Positions 17,921 through 27,618 of a stretch of DNA of 64,000 nt are shown in pieces. A program made the translations under genes and the position numbers. The stretch is from Oceanococcus atlanticus. GTDB lineage: Bacteria; Pseudomonadota; Gammaproteobacteria; Nevskiales; Oceanococcaceae. The stretch lies in contig NZ_AQQV01000002.1 of NCBI RefSeq assembly GCF_002088235.1, positions 795,327 through 859,326 of the forward strand, written 5' to 3'. Below the pieces are notes generated by a model that worked only from the letters and a program-made list of their open reading frames with translations, had not been told where the DNA came from and did no database searches. The stretch's first letter is position 1, and the number at the start of each line of letters is the position of its first letter.

Positions 17921-18446
17921 CTCTCGCTTCGACGGGCTGGTTGCCGGCTACGCGGCGCTGGCTATCGTGATTCATATTCTTGAAGCCGGCCTGCCCTCGC
18001 CCATCCCTGGCATCAAACCCGGCTTGGCCAATGTCGTCACTCTTGTGGTGCTGTTACGCCATGGCTGGGCACTGGCCGCCTGGGTTGTGGTTTTGCGCGT
18101 GCTGGTCAGCGCACTGCTGCTGGGTACCTTCCTGACCCCAACCTTCATACTGAGTCTGTCCGGCGCATGTGCCAGTCTGACCGCGCTGGGTCTGGTTCAT
18201 CTGGTACAGCAGCGCCTGCCGCTATTCAGCGCATATGGCTACGCCATGCCGTCAGCGTGTGCGCACATGCTCGGCCAATTCCTGGTCGCCTACGCCTTGT
18301 TTGTGCCGCATGAAGGACTGCTCAAATTGCTACCTGTACTGAGCAGCGCGGCCTTGCTGTTCGGGCTGTGCACCGGCTGGCTGGCGATGCGCATACTCGC
18401 GGCCATGAGCCCGCTGCCGCGGGCTCCGAGTGACGAGCCGACATGA
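17904..18446 (+). CDS. Gx transporter family membrane protein (heptaprenyl diphosphate synthase component I-like)
   Basis: This protein of about 180 residues has five or six hydrophobic segments and the loop SPIPGIKPGLANVV, a hallmark of the Gx transporter / HepA-component-I-like family. The family is ECF S-component-like and is found with ApbE and NusG_II genes; a flavin-related substrate or partner is suspected but unproven. I chose the ATG at 17904; a GTG at 17895 is in frame. It overlaps the preceding gene by 17 bases. Confidence 0.82.
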   Translation: MQSATDSRFDGLVAGYAALAIVIHILEAGLPSPIPGIKPGLANVVTLVVLLRHGWALAAWVVVLRVLVSALLLGTFLTPTFILSLSGACASLTALGLVHLVQQRLPLFSAYGYAMPSACAHMLGQFLVAYALFVPHEGLLKLLPVLSSAALLFGLCTGWLAMRILAAMSPLPRAPSDEPT

Positions 18447-18499
18447 ACTTGCCAGAAGCCCGCTTGCGGCCAGACCCTGCAAACACGGATACTGTAGCC

Positions 18500-19066
18500 A
18501 TGCCCGAGGAATCGTTGCGCAATCAGTTCCTTATCGCCATGCCCAGCTTGGCGGACAGCAATTTTGAACGCTCGGTCAGCTTGTTATGTGAACACGGCGA
18601 TGACGGCGCCCTGGGCTTGATCATCAACCGCCCCACCGATCTGACCGTTGGCGGCATGTTCGAGCATCTGGATATCGACTGCAGCGGTTTGAACCCAGCA
18701 CAAACCCAGGGGCCGGTCTACTGGGGTGGTCCGGTGCAGTCAGAGCGTGGGTTTGTCCTGCACAGCCCACTGGGCCAATGGGAATCCAGCATTTTGGTCA
18801 GCCCGACGCTGGCGGTCTCGACATCGCGGGACATTCTGGCGGCGATTGGCGCCGGCCAAGGCCCCGACAAATTCCTCATCACACTGGGCTATGCTGGCTG
18901 GGAAAGCGGGCAGCTGGAACGTGAAATTATGGAAAACAGCTGGCTCAACACCGAGGCCAGCCCGTCGATCATTTTCGACACGGCCAGTGACATGCGCTGG
19001 GATGCGGCCACCCGATTGCTCGGCATCGACCCGTCCAGCCTCAGTCATGGCGCAGGGCACGCGTGA
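18500..19066 (+). CDS. yqgE: YqgE/AlgH family protein
   Basis: This conserved protein of unknown biochemical function has the family opening LRNQFLIAMPSL, then GLIINRPT, YWGGPVQ and the late ALGYAGW-type motif (TLGYAGWESGQLE). The ATG at 18500 gives 188 residues, the usual length; an upstream in-frame ATG at 18443, overlapping the previous stop, would add 19 residues. It is followed by ruvX with a four-base overlap, the classic yqgE-yqgF pair. Confidence 0.93.
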   Translation: MPEESLRNQFLIAMPSLADSNFERSVSLLCEHGDDGALGLIINRPTDLTVGGMFEHLDIDCSGLNPAQTQGPVYWGGPVQSERGFVLHSPLGQWESSILVSPTLAVSTSRDILAAIGAGQGPDKFLITLGYAGWESGQLEREIMENSWLNTEASPSIIFDTASDMRWDAATRLLGIDPSSLSHGAGHA

Positions 19067-19488
19067 GCGTGGTTGCCCTGGGATTCGACTTCGGCGAAAA
19101 GCGCATCGGCATGGCCATTGGCAATCAGACCACCGGCACCAGCCGCGCCCTGGGCTGGATCGCAACGCCCCACAACGATGATGGCTGGCGCGATATCGAA
19201 ACCGCTGTGCACGACTGGCAACCACAGGTTCTGCTGGTCGGCGTGCCTCTGACCGAAGATGGCGGCAAACAACCCATGACCCGCAAAGCACGCCATTTCG
19301 GCCACCAACTGCGCGAGCGCTTCCATTTGCCAGTCTGTGAAATCGACGAGCGTTACTCCTCGACGGCAGCCGACGCCGCTTTGGTCGAGGCGCGTCGTGG
19401 TGGCCAAAGAACCAGAAAACTCCAGCGCGGCGATACCGACAGCGCCGCCGCATCTCTTATTGTTCAGCAGTGGCTGGATCAGGCATGA
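19063..19488 (+). CDS. ruvX: RuvX/YqgF, Holliday junction resolvase-like nuclease
   Basis: This 141-residue RNase H-fold protein opens with [12 protein letters not shown], whose Asp is a metal ligand. EIDERYSS and DTDSAAA carry further acidic residues of the active site. The family is linked to pre-16S rRNA 5' processing and to Holliday junction cleavage. The GTG start overlaps the yqgE stop (GTGA) and its own stop overlaps pyrB (ATGA), so translation is coupled along the operon. Confidence 0.93.
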   Translation: MSVVALGFDFGEKRIGMAIGNQTTGTSRALGWIATPHNDDGWRDIETAVHDWQPQVLLVGVPLTEDGGKQPMTRKARHFGHQLRERFHLPVCEIDERYSSTAADAALVEARRGGQRTRKLQRGDTDSAAASLIVQQWLDQA

Positions 19489-20444
19489 ACCCGCAAATCG
19501 ACGAACACGGTCAATTCCGCCACCTGCTCACCATGCAGGGTTTGAGCGCGGACAACATACACAGCATCCTGGATCGCGCCGAGAGCTTCGTCAGCAGCCC
19601 GGGCAGCGGCCCGCGAACCAGTGCGGAGCTCAAGGGCAGGACTATCGTCAACCTGTTCTTCGAGGCCAGCACCCGCACACGCTCGGCCTTCGAGCTGGCA
19701 GGCAAGCGTCTGAGCGCTGACGTGCTCAATATGGATGTCGCGACCTCCTCCACCAGCAAAGGTGAGACCCTGCTGGACACGCTGAAGACGCTCGAGGCGA
19801 TGGATGTCGATATGTTCATCGTGCGTCACCACGCCAGCGGCGCCGCGCAATTTATAGCCAATCAGGTTCGCCCGGGTGTCGCGGTGCTCAACGCAGGCGA
19901 CGGGCGCCATGCGCACCCGACCCAGGCCTTGCTGGATGTCTTCACCATTCGCCGCCACAAGCCGGATTTCGCATCACTGTCAGTGGCCATTGTTGGCGAC
20001 ATTCTGCACTCCCGCGTGGCCCGTTCAGAAATCCGAGCCTTGCGCGCGCTCGGGGTTCGCGATCTGCGCGTCATCGGCCCGAGCACGCTGTTACCGAGTG
20101 GTCTGGCCGAGCTTGGTGCTCAGCCAGAGACCGATATGGACCGCGGGATCGAAGGGGCCGACGTCATCATCATGCTGCGCTTGCAAAAAGAGCGCATGAG
20201 CGGCCACTTCCTACCCAGCGCCGACGAGTTCTACCAACGCTACGGGCTGACCCAGTCACGTTTGGCCGGGGCCAGGGCCGACGCCCTGGTCATGCATCCG
20301 GGCCCGATCAATCGCGGAGTGGAAATCGAATCGCGTGTGGCCGACGGCCCGCAATCGGTGATCCTGCAGCAAGTCAATCACGGGGTTGCCGTCCGCATGG
20401 CCATCATGTCCATGATTCTTGGCCAGTCCGGAGCGCGCCGATGA
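19485..20444 (+). CDS. pyrB: Aspartate carbamoyltransferase catalytic subunit
   Basis: This 319-residue enzyme catalyses the committed step of pyrimidine synthesis, joining carbamoyl phosphate to aspartate. Seen motifs are [13 protein letters not shown] (STRTR at 62-66), [16 protein letters not shown] and [11 protein letters not shown]. The ATG at 19485 overlaps ruvX by four bases. The following dihydroorotase-like gene overlaps it by four bases, as in the Pseudomonas class of ATCase, where PyrB and an inactive PyrC' form a dodecamer. No pyrR or pyrI is present between ruvX and pyrB. Confidence 0.96.
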   Translation: MNPQIDEHGQFRHLLTMQGLSADNIHSILDRAESFVSSPGSGPRTSAELKGRTIVNLFFEASTRTRSAFELAGKRLSADVLNMDVATSSTSKGETLLDTLKTLEAMDVDMFIVRHHASGAAQFIANQVRPGVAVLNAGDGRHAHPTQALLDVFTIRRHKPDFASLSVAIVGDILHSRVARSEIRALRALGVRDLRVIGPSTLLPSGLAELGAQPETDMDRGIEGADVIIMLRLQKERMSGHFLPSADEFYQRYGLTQSRLAGARADALVMHPGPINRGVEIESRVADGPQSVILQQVNHGVAVRMAIMSMILGQSGARR

Positions 20445-21715
20445 GCCTCACACGTATCAGCAATGTTCAGTGGTTCAACCCGCATGCCGATACAGGCACC
20501 CAAGCGGTGTCGGTTGATGCTGACGCACAAGGCTTGCGCCTGAGTGATCACGCGCAGGCGGACGTCACCATGGATGGCCAGGGTCTGTGGCTCATGCCGG
20601 CGATGTATGACCTCGGGCAACACCTGCCCCGCGCCGGACGCGCGGCCAGCGCCATTTCGCACGAATTGCAGGCCGCCTGGACCAACGGCTTCGGGGCCGT
20701 TTGCGCGGCTCCGGATACCGATCCTCTGGTCGACAACCCGGCTGCCATGGAGTGGATCATGCAGCGCGTCGGCCACGATGCGCAGCCGCGCGCCCAGCTG
20801 CATCTGATCGGCGCTTTGACGCAGGGCCTGCAGGGCACGCAACTCAGCAATATGGCCAGCCTGCAACAAGCCGGCTGCCATGCCGTAGGCCAGGGAGACG
20901 GCCCCATGCCTGAGGTCGGCCTGCTACGCCAAGCGCTGCGCTACGCCGCCGACCTCGACCTTGGTGTCCATCTCACACCACAGCTCAACACCACCTTTGC
21001 CGGCTGCGCGCACGATGGCGCGGTGGCCAGCCGGCTTGGGCTCAGCGGCATCCCTGGCGTCAGTGAAACCCTCGCTGTTGCGATGATTGTTGCGCTGGTT
21101 GAAGACACCGGCTGTCGTGTCCACCTGACCAGACTGTCCAGCGCGGGTGCTGTTACACGCTTGCGCCAAGCCCAGGCAGCGGGTCTGCCGATTACGGCCG
21201 GCGTCTCCCTGTGGAATCTGCTGTACACCGACCAGGCCATAGCGGATTACGACGCCCGCTTTCACCTCAACCCACCGCTGCGAGATGAAACCGACCAGCG
21301 CGCACTTGTGGACGGCGTGCGCGACGGCACCATCGGCGTGATCAGTAGCGATCACCGCCCGCTTGGGCAGGACGCCAAGCTGGGCCCGTTTGCCGACACC
21401 CAAGCGGGCGCCAACGGTATTGACGGCTTCATCGCCGGCTTGGTCAAACTTGTGCATGAGCACAAGCTTCCCCCGGCACGTCTGGCGCAGAGCACCAGTC
21501 AGACACCACGGCGTGTGATCGGTGAAGAGCCGGACACCAAAGACTGGCTGCTCATCGACCCCAATCAAGCCTGGACAATGCAAGCGGATAACGTGCACAG
21601 TGCAAGCCGGCATACGCCATGGATGGGGCAATCGATGCATGGCGCACTGGCCGGACGCATCACGGATGGAGTCTGTGAAATCCACCAAGGCTGGCAAGGC
21701 CGGCTTGGTGTATAG
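20441..21715 (+). CDS. pyrC': PyrC', non-catalytic dihydroorotase-like subunit of ATCase
   Basis: This 424-residue protein has a dihydroorotase-type amidohydrolase fold, but key metal ligands are missing. The usual DxHVHxREPG reads [10 protein letters not shown], so the first histidine is Gly. The later HxxH segment reads HLTRLSS, and the PHH segment reads SLWNL. Other family segments are kept: [21 protein letters not shown] and SSDHRPLG. In Pseudomonas such PyrC' proteins are structural partners of PyrB, and a separate active dihydroorotase is encoded elsewhere. The four-base overlap with pyrB supports that role. Confidence 0.9.
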   Translation: MSLTRISNVQWFNPHADTGTQAVSVDADAQGLRLSDHAQADVTMDGQGLWLMPAMYDLGQHLPRAGRAASAISHELQAAWTNGFGAVCAAPDTDPLVDNPAAMEWIMQRVGHDAQPRAQLHLIGALTQGLQGTQLSNMASLQQAGCHAVGQGDGPMPEVGLLRQALRYAADLDLGVHLTPQLNTTFAGCAHDGAVASRLGLSGIPGVSETLAVAMIVALVEDTGCRVHLTRLSSAGAVTRLRQAQAAGLPITAGVSLWNLLYTDQAIADYDARFHLNPPLRDETDQRALVDGVRDGTIGVISSDHRPLGQDAKLGPFADTQAGANGIDGFIAGLVKLVHEHKLPPARLAQSTSQTPRRVIGEEPDTKDWLLIDPNQAWTMQADNVHSASRHTPWMGQSMHGALAGRITDGVCEIHQGWQGRLGV

Positions 21716-21757
21716 TTTTTTGAATTTACAACGCACGCTGCAGGGAGAGACTTGAAC

Positions 21758-22120
21758 ATGGCACGCGTTCTTATCGTCGACGATTCGCCGACGGAATTGA
21801 TGAAGTTGCGCGGATTTCTTGAGGCGGAAGGGTTTCAAGTGGTCGAAGCCAGTTCAGGGGACGATGCCATCGCAAAGTCCAAGGCCCAGCGCCCGGACAT
21901 CATCGTCATGGACGTGGTAATGCCCGGCATGAACGGTTTTCAAGCCACGCGCACGCTGAGCCGTGACCCGGACACCAAAGATGTCCCGATCATCGTCTGC
22001 TCAAGCAAGAGTCAGGAAACCGACAAACTGTGGGCCAAGCGTCAAGGCGCTGCCGACTACGTGGTCAAGCCAGTCAAAGGGCCTGATCTTCTGTCCAAGA
22101 TCAAGGCGCTACTGAACTAG
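21758..22120 (+). CDS. pilH: PilH, CheY-like response regulator of twitching motility
   Basis: This 120-residue receiver strongly resembles Pil[17 protein letters not shown], the phospho-acceptor in [16 protein letters not shown], the [13 protein letters not shown] helix and a late VVKPV. PilH modulates ChpA output, opposing PilG in Pseudomonas. I chose the ATG at 21758 because AGGGAGAG lies nine bases upstream; a TTG at 21752 would sit too close to it. The 42-base gap after pyrC' contains a possible -10 (TATAGT at 21711-21716), so a promoter of its own is possible. Confidence 0.92.
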   Translation: MARVLIVDDSPTELMKLRGFLEAEGFQVVEASSGDDAIAKSKAQRPDIIVMDVVMPGMNGFQATRTLSRDPDTKDVPIIVCSSKSQETDKLWAKRQGAADYVVKPVKGPDLLSKIKALLN

Positions 22121-22157
22121 CCAGTCAAGCACCTGCCAATCTGCTTCGGGGGGAACC

Positions 22158-24221
22158 ATGGCACAAGCGAAAGGCGCAGCAGGAAGTCGACGCGAGTTTT
22201 TGCTGCTTATTCTGGCCGTCGTCTTTCTGGCCGCGACTCTGGGGGTATACGTTTACACCCAGGAAACCGCCCGTCACGACCAGGAATACGTCAATCTTGC
22301 GCGCTCTGCGCAGCAGCAGGCGACCGATCTGGGCAAGTTGGGTGCCGACGCCTCGCGCGGCATCACGCCTGACTTTCGCCTGCTTGAAGGCGCTCAGGCC
22401 AACCTGACCGATGCGATCGACTTCATCCGCAACGGCGACGAGTTGATCGACCTGCCTCCCGCACCGAAGGCCGTGCATGAGTCTCTCGACTTCCTGGAGG
22501 AATCCTGGGCCGAGATGAACGACGGCGTGAACACCATGCTTGATGGTCGCAGCGCCTTCCTCACCGCCGATCAATACGTCTATCAGATCGATGACACGGC
22601 GATTCAGATTGCCGAAGCCACCGAGCAGCTGGTTGAACGCCTGGTCGATATTCGCGCTCCCGGTAACGTGATCAGCCTGGCTGCCGAGCAGGCCTTGCTG
22701 CTGGAGCGCCTGCGCACCCGCGCACGCCGCGTGATCGGTGCCGGCCGTGGCGCTGACATCACCGCCGAGCGTCTGGCCGAAGACACCCAGGCATTTGCCA
22801 GCAACAACAACCAGTTGCGCAACAGCGTGGCAAACCGCGATGCGCGTGCGGCTGAACTGATCAAGCAATCGAGCAACCTGTTTACCCGTGTCAATGAAGG
22901 GGTTGCAGGCATCCAGGGTGTGGCCTCCGATATCGCCGAGGTTCAGGAATCATCAGCCCTGCTTTCGCGCTTGGGCACAGAAGTGCTGGCCTCAGCCATC
23001 GACGTCGAAGATTCGCTCACACAGCTGCGTCAGAACCGTCCGATCAAGCCGGTCCTGATCTACGTCTTCGCCGGATTGTCCGCACTGTCTCTGCTGTTAT
23101 TCGTTGCCATCTTCCTGTTCAACGTACGTCGTCGTCAGGTTGCGGCAGAAACCTCTGAGCGCAAACAGCAGGAAGCCATTCTGACCCTGCTGGATGACAT
23201 CTCCAACCTGGCAGATGGTGACCTCACCACCTCAGTGACAGTGACCGAGGACTTCACCGGCGCAATCGCAGACTCGATCAACTTCACCATCGAAACCCTG
23301 CGCACCCTGGTCGGCACGATTAACAACACAGCACGCCAGGTGACGGACGCCGCATCCTCGACCCTGGACACGGCAACCTCGCTGAACCAGGCAAGCCGCT
23401 CGCAGAACGATCAGATCGGTTCAGCGGCAGAGTCGATTACTCGCATGACCGAGAGCATGCAGGACATGTCGCGTGAGGCTGAACAGCTCGCCCAGCAGGC
23501 TGAAACCTCACTGCAGACGGCCCGTTCGGGTGGTGAAACGGTGCGCTCAACGATCACCGGCATGGAAGCCCTGCGCGAGCAGATCCAGGACACCTCCAAG
23601 CGCATCAAGCGCCTGGGTGAATCCTCGCAGGAAATCGGCAACATCATCGAGTTCATTAACGACATTTCCGAGCAGACCAACACCCTGGCGCTGAACGCAT
23701 CGATCCAGGCCGCCATGGCCGGGGAATCGGGCAAAGGCTTCGCGGTGGTCGCAGACGAAGTCCAGCGTCTGGCAGAACGTGCCAGTTCGGCAACCAAACA
23801 GATTGAAGCCCTGGTCAAAACCATTCAGGCCGATACCAACGAAGCCATCATCTCGATGGAGCGTTCAACCGCCAACGTGGTCGCCGGGTCGAAGTCGGCA
23901 CAGACCGCAGGTGGCGCGCTGGAGCGTATCGAGAGCTTCGCATCCGAGCTGGCTCGACTGATTCAACAGATCGCCGGGACCTCAAGCGAGCAGGCCAAGG
24001 TTGCTTTCGGCCTGAACGAAACGATGACCCAGCTGCGCACCATCGCCAACCAAACGGCTGATTCGGCTGACCTGACGGCATCGCGTACGCGTGAGCTGAC
24101 CACCCTGTCGGAGCAGATGCGTGAGTCGGTCTCCGGTTTCCGCCTGCCTGGCGACGACATCGAAGACGATTTCAGCGATATGGCCGAATTCGACGACATG
24201 GATACCGAACAAGCGGCGTAA
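22158..24221 (+). CDS. pilJ: PilJ, methyl-accepting receptor of the Pil-Chp pathway
   Basis: This 687-residue chemoreceptor has membrane segments at about 14-34 and 298-322. They flank a periplasmic PilJ-type helical domain that senses pilin or surface contact in Pseudomonas. The cytoplasmic part has a HAMP-like region and the signalling tip [20 protein letters not shown] near residue 500, then [17 protein letters not shown]. The protein ends in a long acidic tail. It follows pilH by 37 bases with a GGGGGGAA ribosome binding site and ends the operon at a strong terminator. Confidence 0.93.
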   Translation: MAQAKGAAGSRREFLLLILAVVFLAATLGVYVYTQETARHDQEYVNLARSAQQQATDLGKLGADASRGITPDFRLLEGAQANLTDAIDFIRNGDELIDLPPAPKAVHESLDFLEESWAEMNDGVNTMLDGRSAFLTADQYVYQIDDTAIQIAEATEQLVERLVDIRAPGNVISLAAEQALLLERLRTRARRVIGAGRGADITAERLAEDTQAFASNNNQLRNSVANRDARAAELIKQSSNLFTRVNEGVAGIQGVASDIAEVQESSALLSRLGTEVLASAIDVEDSLTQLRQNRPIKPVLIYVFAGLSALSLLLFVAIFLFNVRRRQVAAETSERKQQEAILTLLDDISNLADGDLTTSVTVTEDFTGAIADSINFTIETLRTLVGTINNTARQVTDAASSTLDTATSLNQASRSQNDQIGSAAESITRMTESMQDMSREAEQLAQQAETSLQTARSGGETVRSTITGMEALREQIQDTSKRIKRLGESSQEIGNIIEFINDISEQTNTLALNASIQAAMAGESGKGFAVVADEVQRLAERASSATKQIEALVKTIQADTNEAIISMERSTANVVAGSKSAQTAGGALERIESFASELARLIQQIAGTSSEQAKVAFGLNETMTQLRTIANQTADSADLTASRTRELTTLSEQMRESVSGFRLPGDDIEDDFSDMAEFDDMDTEQAA

Positions 24222-24239
24222 CAAAAGCATCCAAAAAAA

Positions 24240-24257
24240 AACCGCCATACGGCGGTT
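24240..24257. terminator. Bidirectional rho-independent terminator between pilJ and the pilT-family operon
   Basis: AACCGCC (24240-24246) pairs with GGCGGTT (24251-24257) around a 4-base loop. An A-run lies before and a T-run after, so it can stop transcripts from both convergent operons. Confidence 0.9.
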
Positions 24258-24286
24258 TTTTTTCGTCTGCGTGTCGCCCATGCGAG

Positions 24287-25345
24287 TCAAGTGAACGCGA
24301 TTCGCGACTCTAGGTTTGCCGCCGAATCTGCATTGCCTAACGCTTCTTCTTTGCTGATGCGCCCTTCCTTGTACAGGGCGAACAATGCATCGTCGAAGGT
24401 CTGCATAGCCCGGTCCTGACTGTCCGCCATGGTTTCCTTGATGCCATCCACCTCACCACGCAGAATCAGCTCAGCGATGTACGGTGTGTTGATCATGACC
24501 TCGACGGCTGCACAGCGCTTGCCTTCCACCGTGCGCACCAGCCGCTGGGAAATAATCGCGCGCAGATTGATCGACAAATCCATGTACAGCTGTGCACGCA
24601 GATCTTCAGGGAACATATTGATGATGCGCTGCAGCGTCTGATACGCATTGTTGGCGTGCAGGGTGGAGATACACAGGTGACCTGTACCGGCCAGCTGAAT
24701 CGCCGCCTCCATGGTTTCGCGGTCGCGAATCTCACCGACCAGAATCACGTCAGGCGCTTCACGCAATGAGCTCTTCAGCGCCGCCGCATAGCTGTGCGTG
24801 TCCTGCCCGATTTCACGTTGGTTAACGATCGACTTCTTGTTGGGATGCAGAAATTCGATCGGATCTTCGATCGTCAGGATATGCCCACCGGCACTTTCGT
24901 TGCGGTGGTCCAACATGGCCGCCAGGGTGGTCGACTTGCCCGAACCGGTTGCGCCCACCATGAGAAGCAGACCACGCTTACGCATGATCAGATCCCGCAG
25001 CGCATCCGGCATACCGAGTTCGTCAATGGTCGGCACCTTGGACTGCACATAGCGCAGCACCATGGACACGTTGCCTCGCTGGTTGAAAATGTTGACGCGA
25101 AAACGCCCCAAACCGCCGGCTTCGGTGGCCAGGTCGATCTCCAGATTCTGTTCAAAGGTGGCCTGCTGGTCCGGCGTCATGATGCTGTAGGCCAGTTCTT
25201 TGATCAGATCCTTGGTCATCAGCTGCTTGCCGATGGCAAACATGTTGCCGTCGACCTTGAGCATGGCCGGTGAGCTGGTGGTGAAGAAGATGTCCGAAGC
25301 GTTTTTCTCAACCGCCAGCTTCAGATAAGGAATGAGCTTCATCAT
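24287..25345 (-). CDS. Third PilT/PilU-family pilus retraction ATPase
   Basis: This 352-residue type IV pilus ATPase has Walker A GATGSGKST, an Asp box (TIEDPIEFLHP), Walker B (DVILVGEIRDRET) and His box (GTGHLCISTLHANN). It is equally like PilT and PilU and is the last of three paralogues in tandem. I chose the ATG at 25345; an in-frame extension upstream would run into the pilU coding region. Its start lies five bases after the pilU stop. Many pilus systems have only PilT and PilU; the role of this third copy is unknown. Confidence 0.9.
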   Translation of the reverse strand: MMKLIPYLKLAVEKNASDIFFTTSSPAMLKVDGNMFAIGKQLMTKDLIKELAYSIMTPDQQATFEQNLEIDLATEAGGLGRFRVNIFNQRGNVSMVLRYVQSKVPTIDELGMPDALRDLIMRKRGLLLMVGATGSGKSTTLAAMLDHRNESAGGHILTIEDPIEFLHPNKKSIVNQREIGQDTHSYAAALKSSLREAPDVILVGEIRDRETMEAAIQLAGTGHLCISTLHANNAYQTLQRIINMFPEDLRAQLYMDLSINLRAIISQRLVRTVEGKRCAAVEVMINTPYIAELILRGEVDGIKETMADSQDRAMQTFDDALFALYKEGRISKEEALGNADSAANLESRIAFT

Positions 25346-25349
25346 GGCG

Positions 25350-26540
25350 TTATTGCCCCAACGGACGTGAAGGCGCACGCCGCGCGGCGATCTCTTCCTC
25401 GTCCTCCAGCATGGTCATCTTGCGCACGCTTTCGTCGTCCATCAGGTCCGTCGATGCGCGCTTGCTTTCCAGCTTGATGCGCAGGCGCAGCTCGTTCTTC
25501 GAGTCGGCATTGCGCATCGCTTCTTCGTAGTTAATCTGGCCGGATTCAAACAACTCAAACAGCGCCTGATCGAAGGTCTGCATGCCCTGATCTGCGGAAC
25601 GTTTCATGACATCTTTGATCTGCCCGACCTCACCCTTGAAGATCAGGTCCTGAATCAGCGGTGAGTTGATCATCACCTCAACCGCCGGCACGCGCCCTCC
25701 ACCGTCTTTGCGCAGCAGACGCTGGGCAAGAATGCCCTTGAGGTTCAGCGACAGGTCCATGAGCAACTGCTCGCGCTTTTCTTCAGGGAAAAAGTTGATG
25801 ATGCGATCCAGCGCCTGGTTGGCGCTGTTGGCGTGCAGCGTGGCCAGGCACAAATGCCCGGTTTCAGCAAAATTGATGGCATGTTCCATGGTTTCACGCG
25901 CCCGGATTTCCCCGATCAGGATGACGTCCGGGGCCTGGCGCAGCGTGTTCTTGAGCGCGGCTTCCCAGGAATCGGTATCTACGCCGACCTCGCGCTGGGT
26001 CACCACACAGCCGCGGTGGGGGTGCACATACTCAACCGGGTCCTCAATGGTGATGATGTGACCTTTGGTGCGTTCATTACGCACCCCGATCATGCCAGCC
26101 AAAGAAGTCGACTTACCCGAGCCGGTGCCCCCCACCATGAGCAGCAGGCCGCGTTTTTCAAGAATCAGATCGGCCAATATCGGCGGCAGTCCCAGATTGT
26201 CGAACTTGGGGATCTCAGTCTCGATCGTACGCATGACCGCACCAGCTGCGCCCTGCTGAACAAAGACATTTACACGGAAGCGACCGATATCGCCGGGACT
26301 GATGGCGAAGTTGCATTCGTTGGTCGCCTCAAACTCCTTGAGCTGGCGGTCATTCATGATCGCCCGAACGATCATGGCCGAGGCCTCGGCGTTGAGCGGC
26401 TTGTCCATCATCGGGGTCATCTGCCCGTCGATTTTCATCGCCGGCGGAAAGCCCGACGTGATGAACAGGTCGGATGCATTTTTCTGTTTCATCAGGCGCA
26501 GCAACTGCTGCACCAGACGTATCGCTTGATCGCGTTCCAT
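25350..26540 (-). CDS. pilU: PilU, pilus retraction ATPase accessory
   Basis: This 396-residue protein matches PilU closely: KNASDLFITSGFPPAMKI, NECNFAIS, Walker A GGTGSGKST, TIEDPVEYVH, QREVGVDTDS and DQGMQTFDQAL. The C-terminal extension of about 40 charged residues is typical of PilU. PilU works with PilT in forceful pilus retraction at the cytoplasmic face. It lies 21 bases after pilT in a leftward operon. Confidence 0.93.
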   Translation of the reverse strand: MERDQAIRLVQQLLRLMKQKNASDLFITSGFPPAMKIDGQMTPMMDKPLNAEASAMIVRAIMNDRQLKEFEATNECNFAISPGDIGRFRVNVFVQQGAAGAVMRTIETEIPKFDNLGLPPILADLILEKRGLLLMVGGTGSGKSTSLAGMIGVRNERTKGHIITIEDPVEYVHPHRGCVVTQREVGVDTDSWEAALKNTLRQAPDVILIGEIRARETMEHAINFAETGHLCLATLHANSANQALDRIINFFPEEKREQLLMDLSLNLKGILAQRLLRKDGGGRVPAVEVMINSPLIQDLIFKGEVGQIKDVMKRSADQGMQTFDQALFELFESGQINYEEAMRNADSKNELRLRIKLESKRASTDLMDDESVRKMTMLEDEEEIAARRAPSRPLGQ

Positions 26541-26561
26541 GGGCCTCTCCGCGTCTGTGGC

Positions 26562-27596
26562 CTAGAAGTCGTTGGGGTTCATGGCCTTCTGCTTGGCCGC
26601 GTCGCGTGTAATCTGGCCTTTGCGAACCAGATCCTTGAGGCACTGATCGAGGGTCTGCATACCATCACGCTGCCCGGTCTGGATCGCCGAATACATCTGG
26701 GCGATCTTGTTCTCGCGGATCAGATTTCGAATGGCCGGCGTACCAATCATGATTTCATGCGCAGCAATACGCCCACCACCATTGCGCTTGAGCAGCGACT
26801 GCGAAATGACCGAGCGCAACGATTCAGACAGCATCGCGCGGATCATGTCTTTCTCAGCGGCCGGGAACACATCGACGATACGGTCGATGGTCTTGGCCGC
26901 CGAGCTGGTGTGCAGGGTCCCGAACACCAAGTGCCCCGTTTCAGCAGCGGTAAGAGCGAGGCGGATCGTTTCCAGGTCACGCATTTCGCCGACCAGAATC
27001 ACGTCCGGGTCTTCACGCAGCGCTGAACGCAGCGCTTCGTTGAAGCCCAACGTGTCACGGTGAACTTCACGCTGGTTGATCAGGCAGCGCTTGGATTGGT
27101 GCACGAACTCGATCGGATCCTCAACCGTGAGGATATGGCCGTAGTCGTTTTCGTTGATGTAGTTGACGATCGCCGCCAGCGTGGTCGATTTACCGGAACC
27201 GGTCGGCCCGGTCACCAGCACGATGCCGCGCGGCGTTTTGGCGATGTCCTGAAAGATCTTCGGTGCATTGAGATCTTCCAGCGTAAGAATTTTTGACGGA
27301 ATCGTACGAAACACCCCGCCGGCACCACGATTGTGGTTGAACGCATTCACACGAAAACGAGCAACACCAGGAATTTCAAAGGAAAAATCGGTTTCCAGAA
27401 ATTCGTCAAAATCCTTGCGCTGCTTGTCGTTCATGATGTCATAGAGCATGTCGTGAACTTCTTTATGCTCCATGATCGGAACGTTGATGCGACGCATGTC
27501 ACCATCCACGCGAATCATCGGTTCCATGCCCGCCGACAGATGTAGGTCCGACGCCCCCTGCTTGACGCCGAACGTCAACAACTGCGCAATATCCAT
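26562..27596 (-). CDS. pilT: PilT, pilus retraction motor ATPase
   Basis: The protein has 344 residues from the ATG at 27596, the usual length of PilT. It has KQGASDLHLSAG at the N-terminus, Walker A GPTGSGKST, the Asp box TVEDPIEFVH, Walker B VILVGEMRDLETI, His box TGHLVFGTLHT and the C-terminal AIRNLIRE element needed for retraction in Pseudomonas PilT. It drives depolymerisation of type IV pili. It is divergent from yggS with only 22 bases between start codons, so promoters must overlap the opposing genes. Confidence 0.96.
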   Translation of the reverse strand: MDIAQLLTFGVKQGASDLHLSAGMEPMIRVDGDMRRINVPIMEHKEVHDMLYDIMNDKQRKDFDEFLETDFSFEIPGVARFRVNAFNHNRGAGGVFRTIPSKILTLEDLNAPKIFQDIAKTPRGIVLVTGPTGSGKSTTLAAIVNYINENDYGHILTVEDPIEFVHQSKRCLINQREVHRDTLGFNEALRSALREDPDVILVGEMRDLETIRLALTAAETGHLVFGTLHTSSAAKTIDRIVDVFPAAEKDMIRAMLSESLRSVISQSLLKRNGGGRIAAHEIMIGTPAIRNLIRENKIAQMYSAIQTGQRDGMQTLDQCLKDLVRKGQITRDAAKQKAMNPNDF

Positions 27597-27618
27597 GCTG
27601 TTCCCCACCAAAGCTTGA

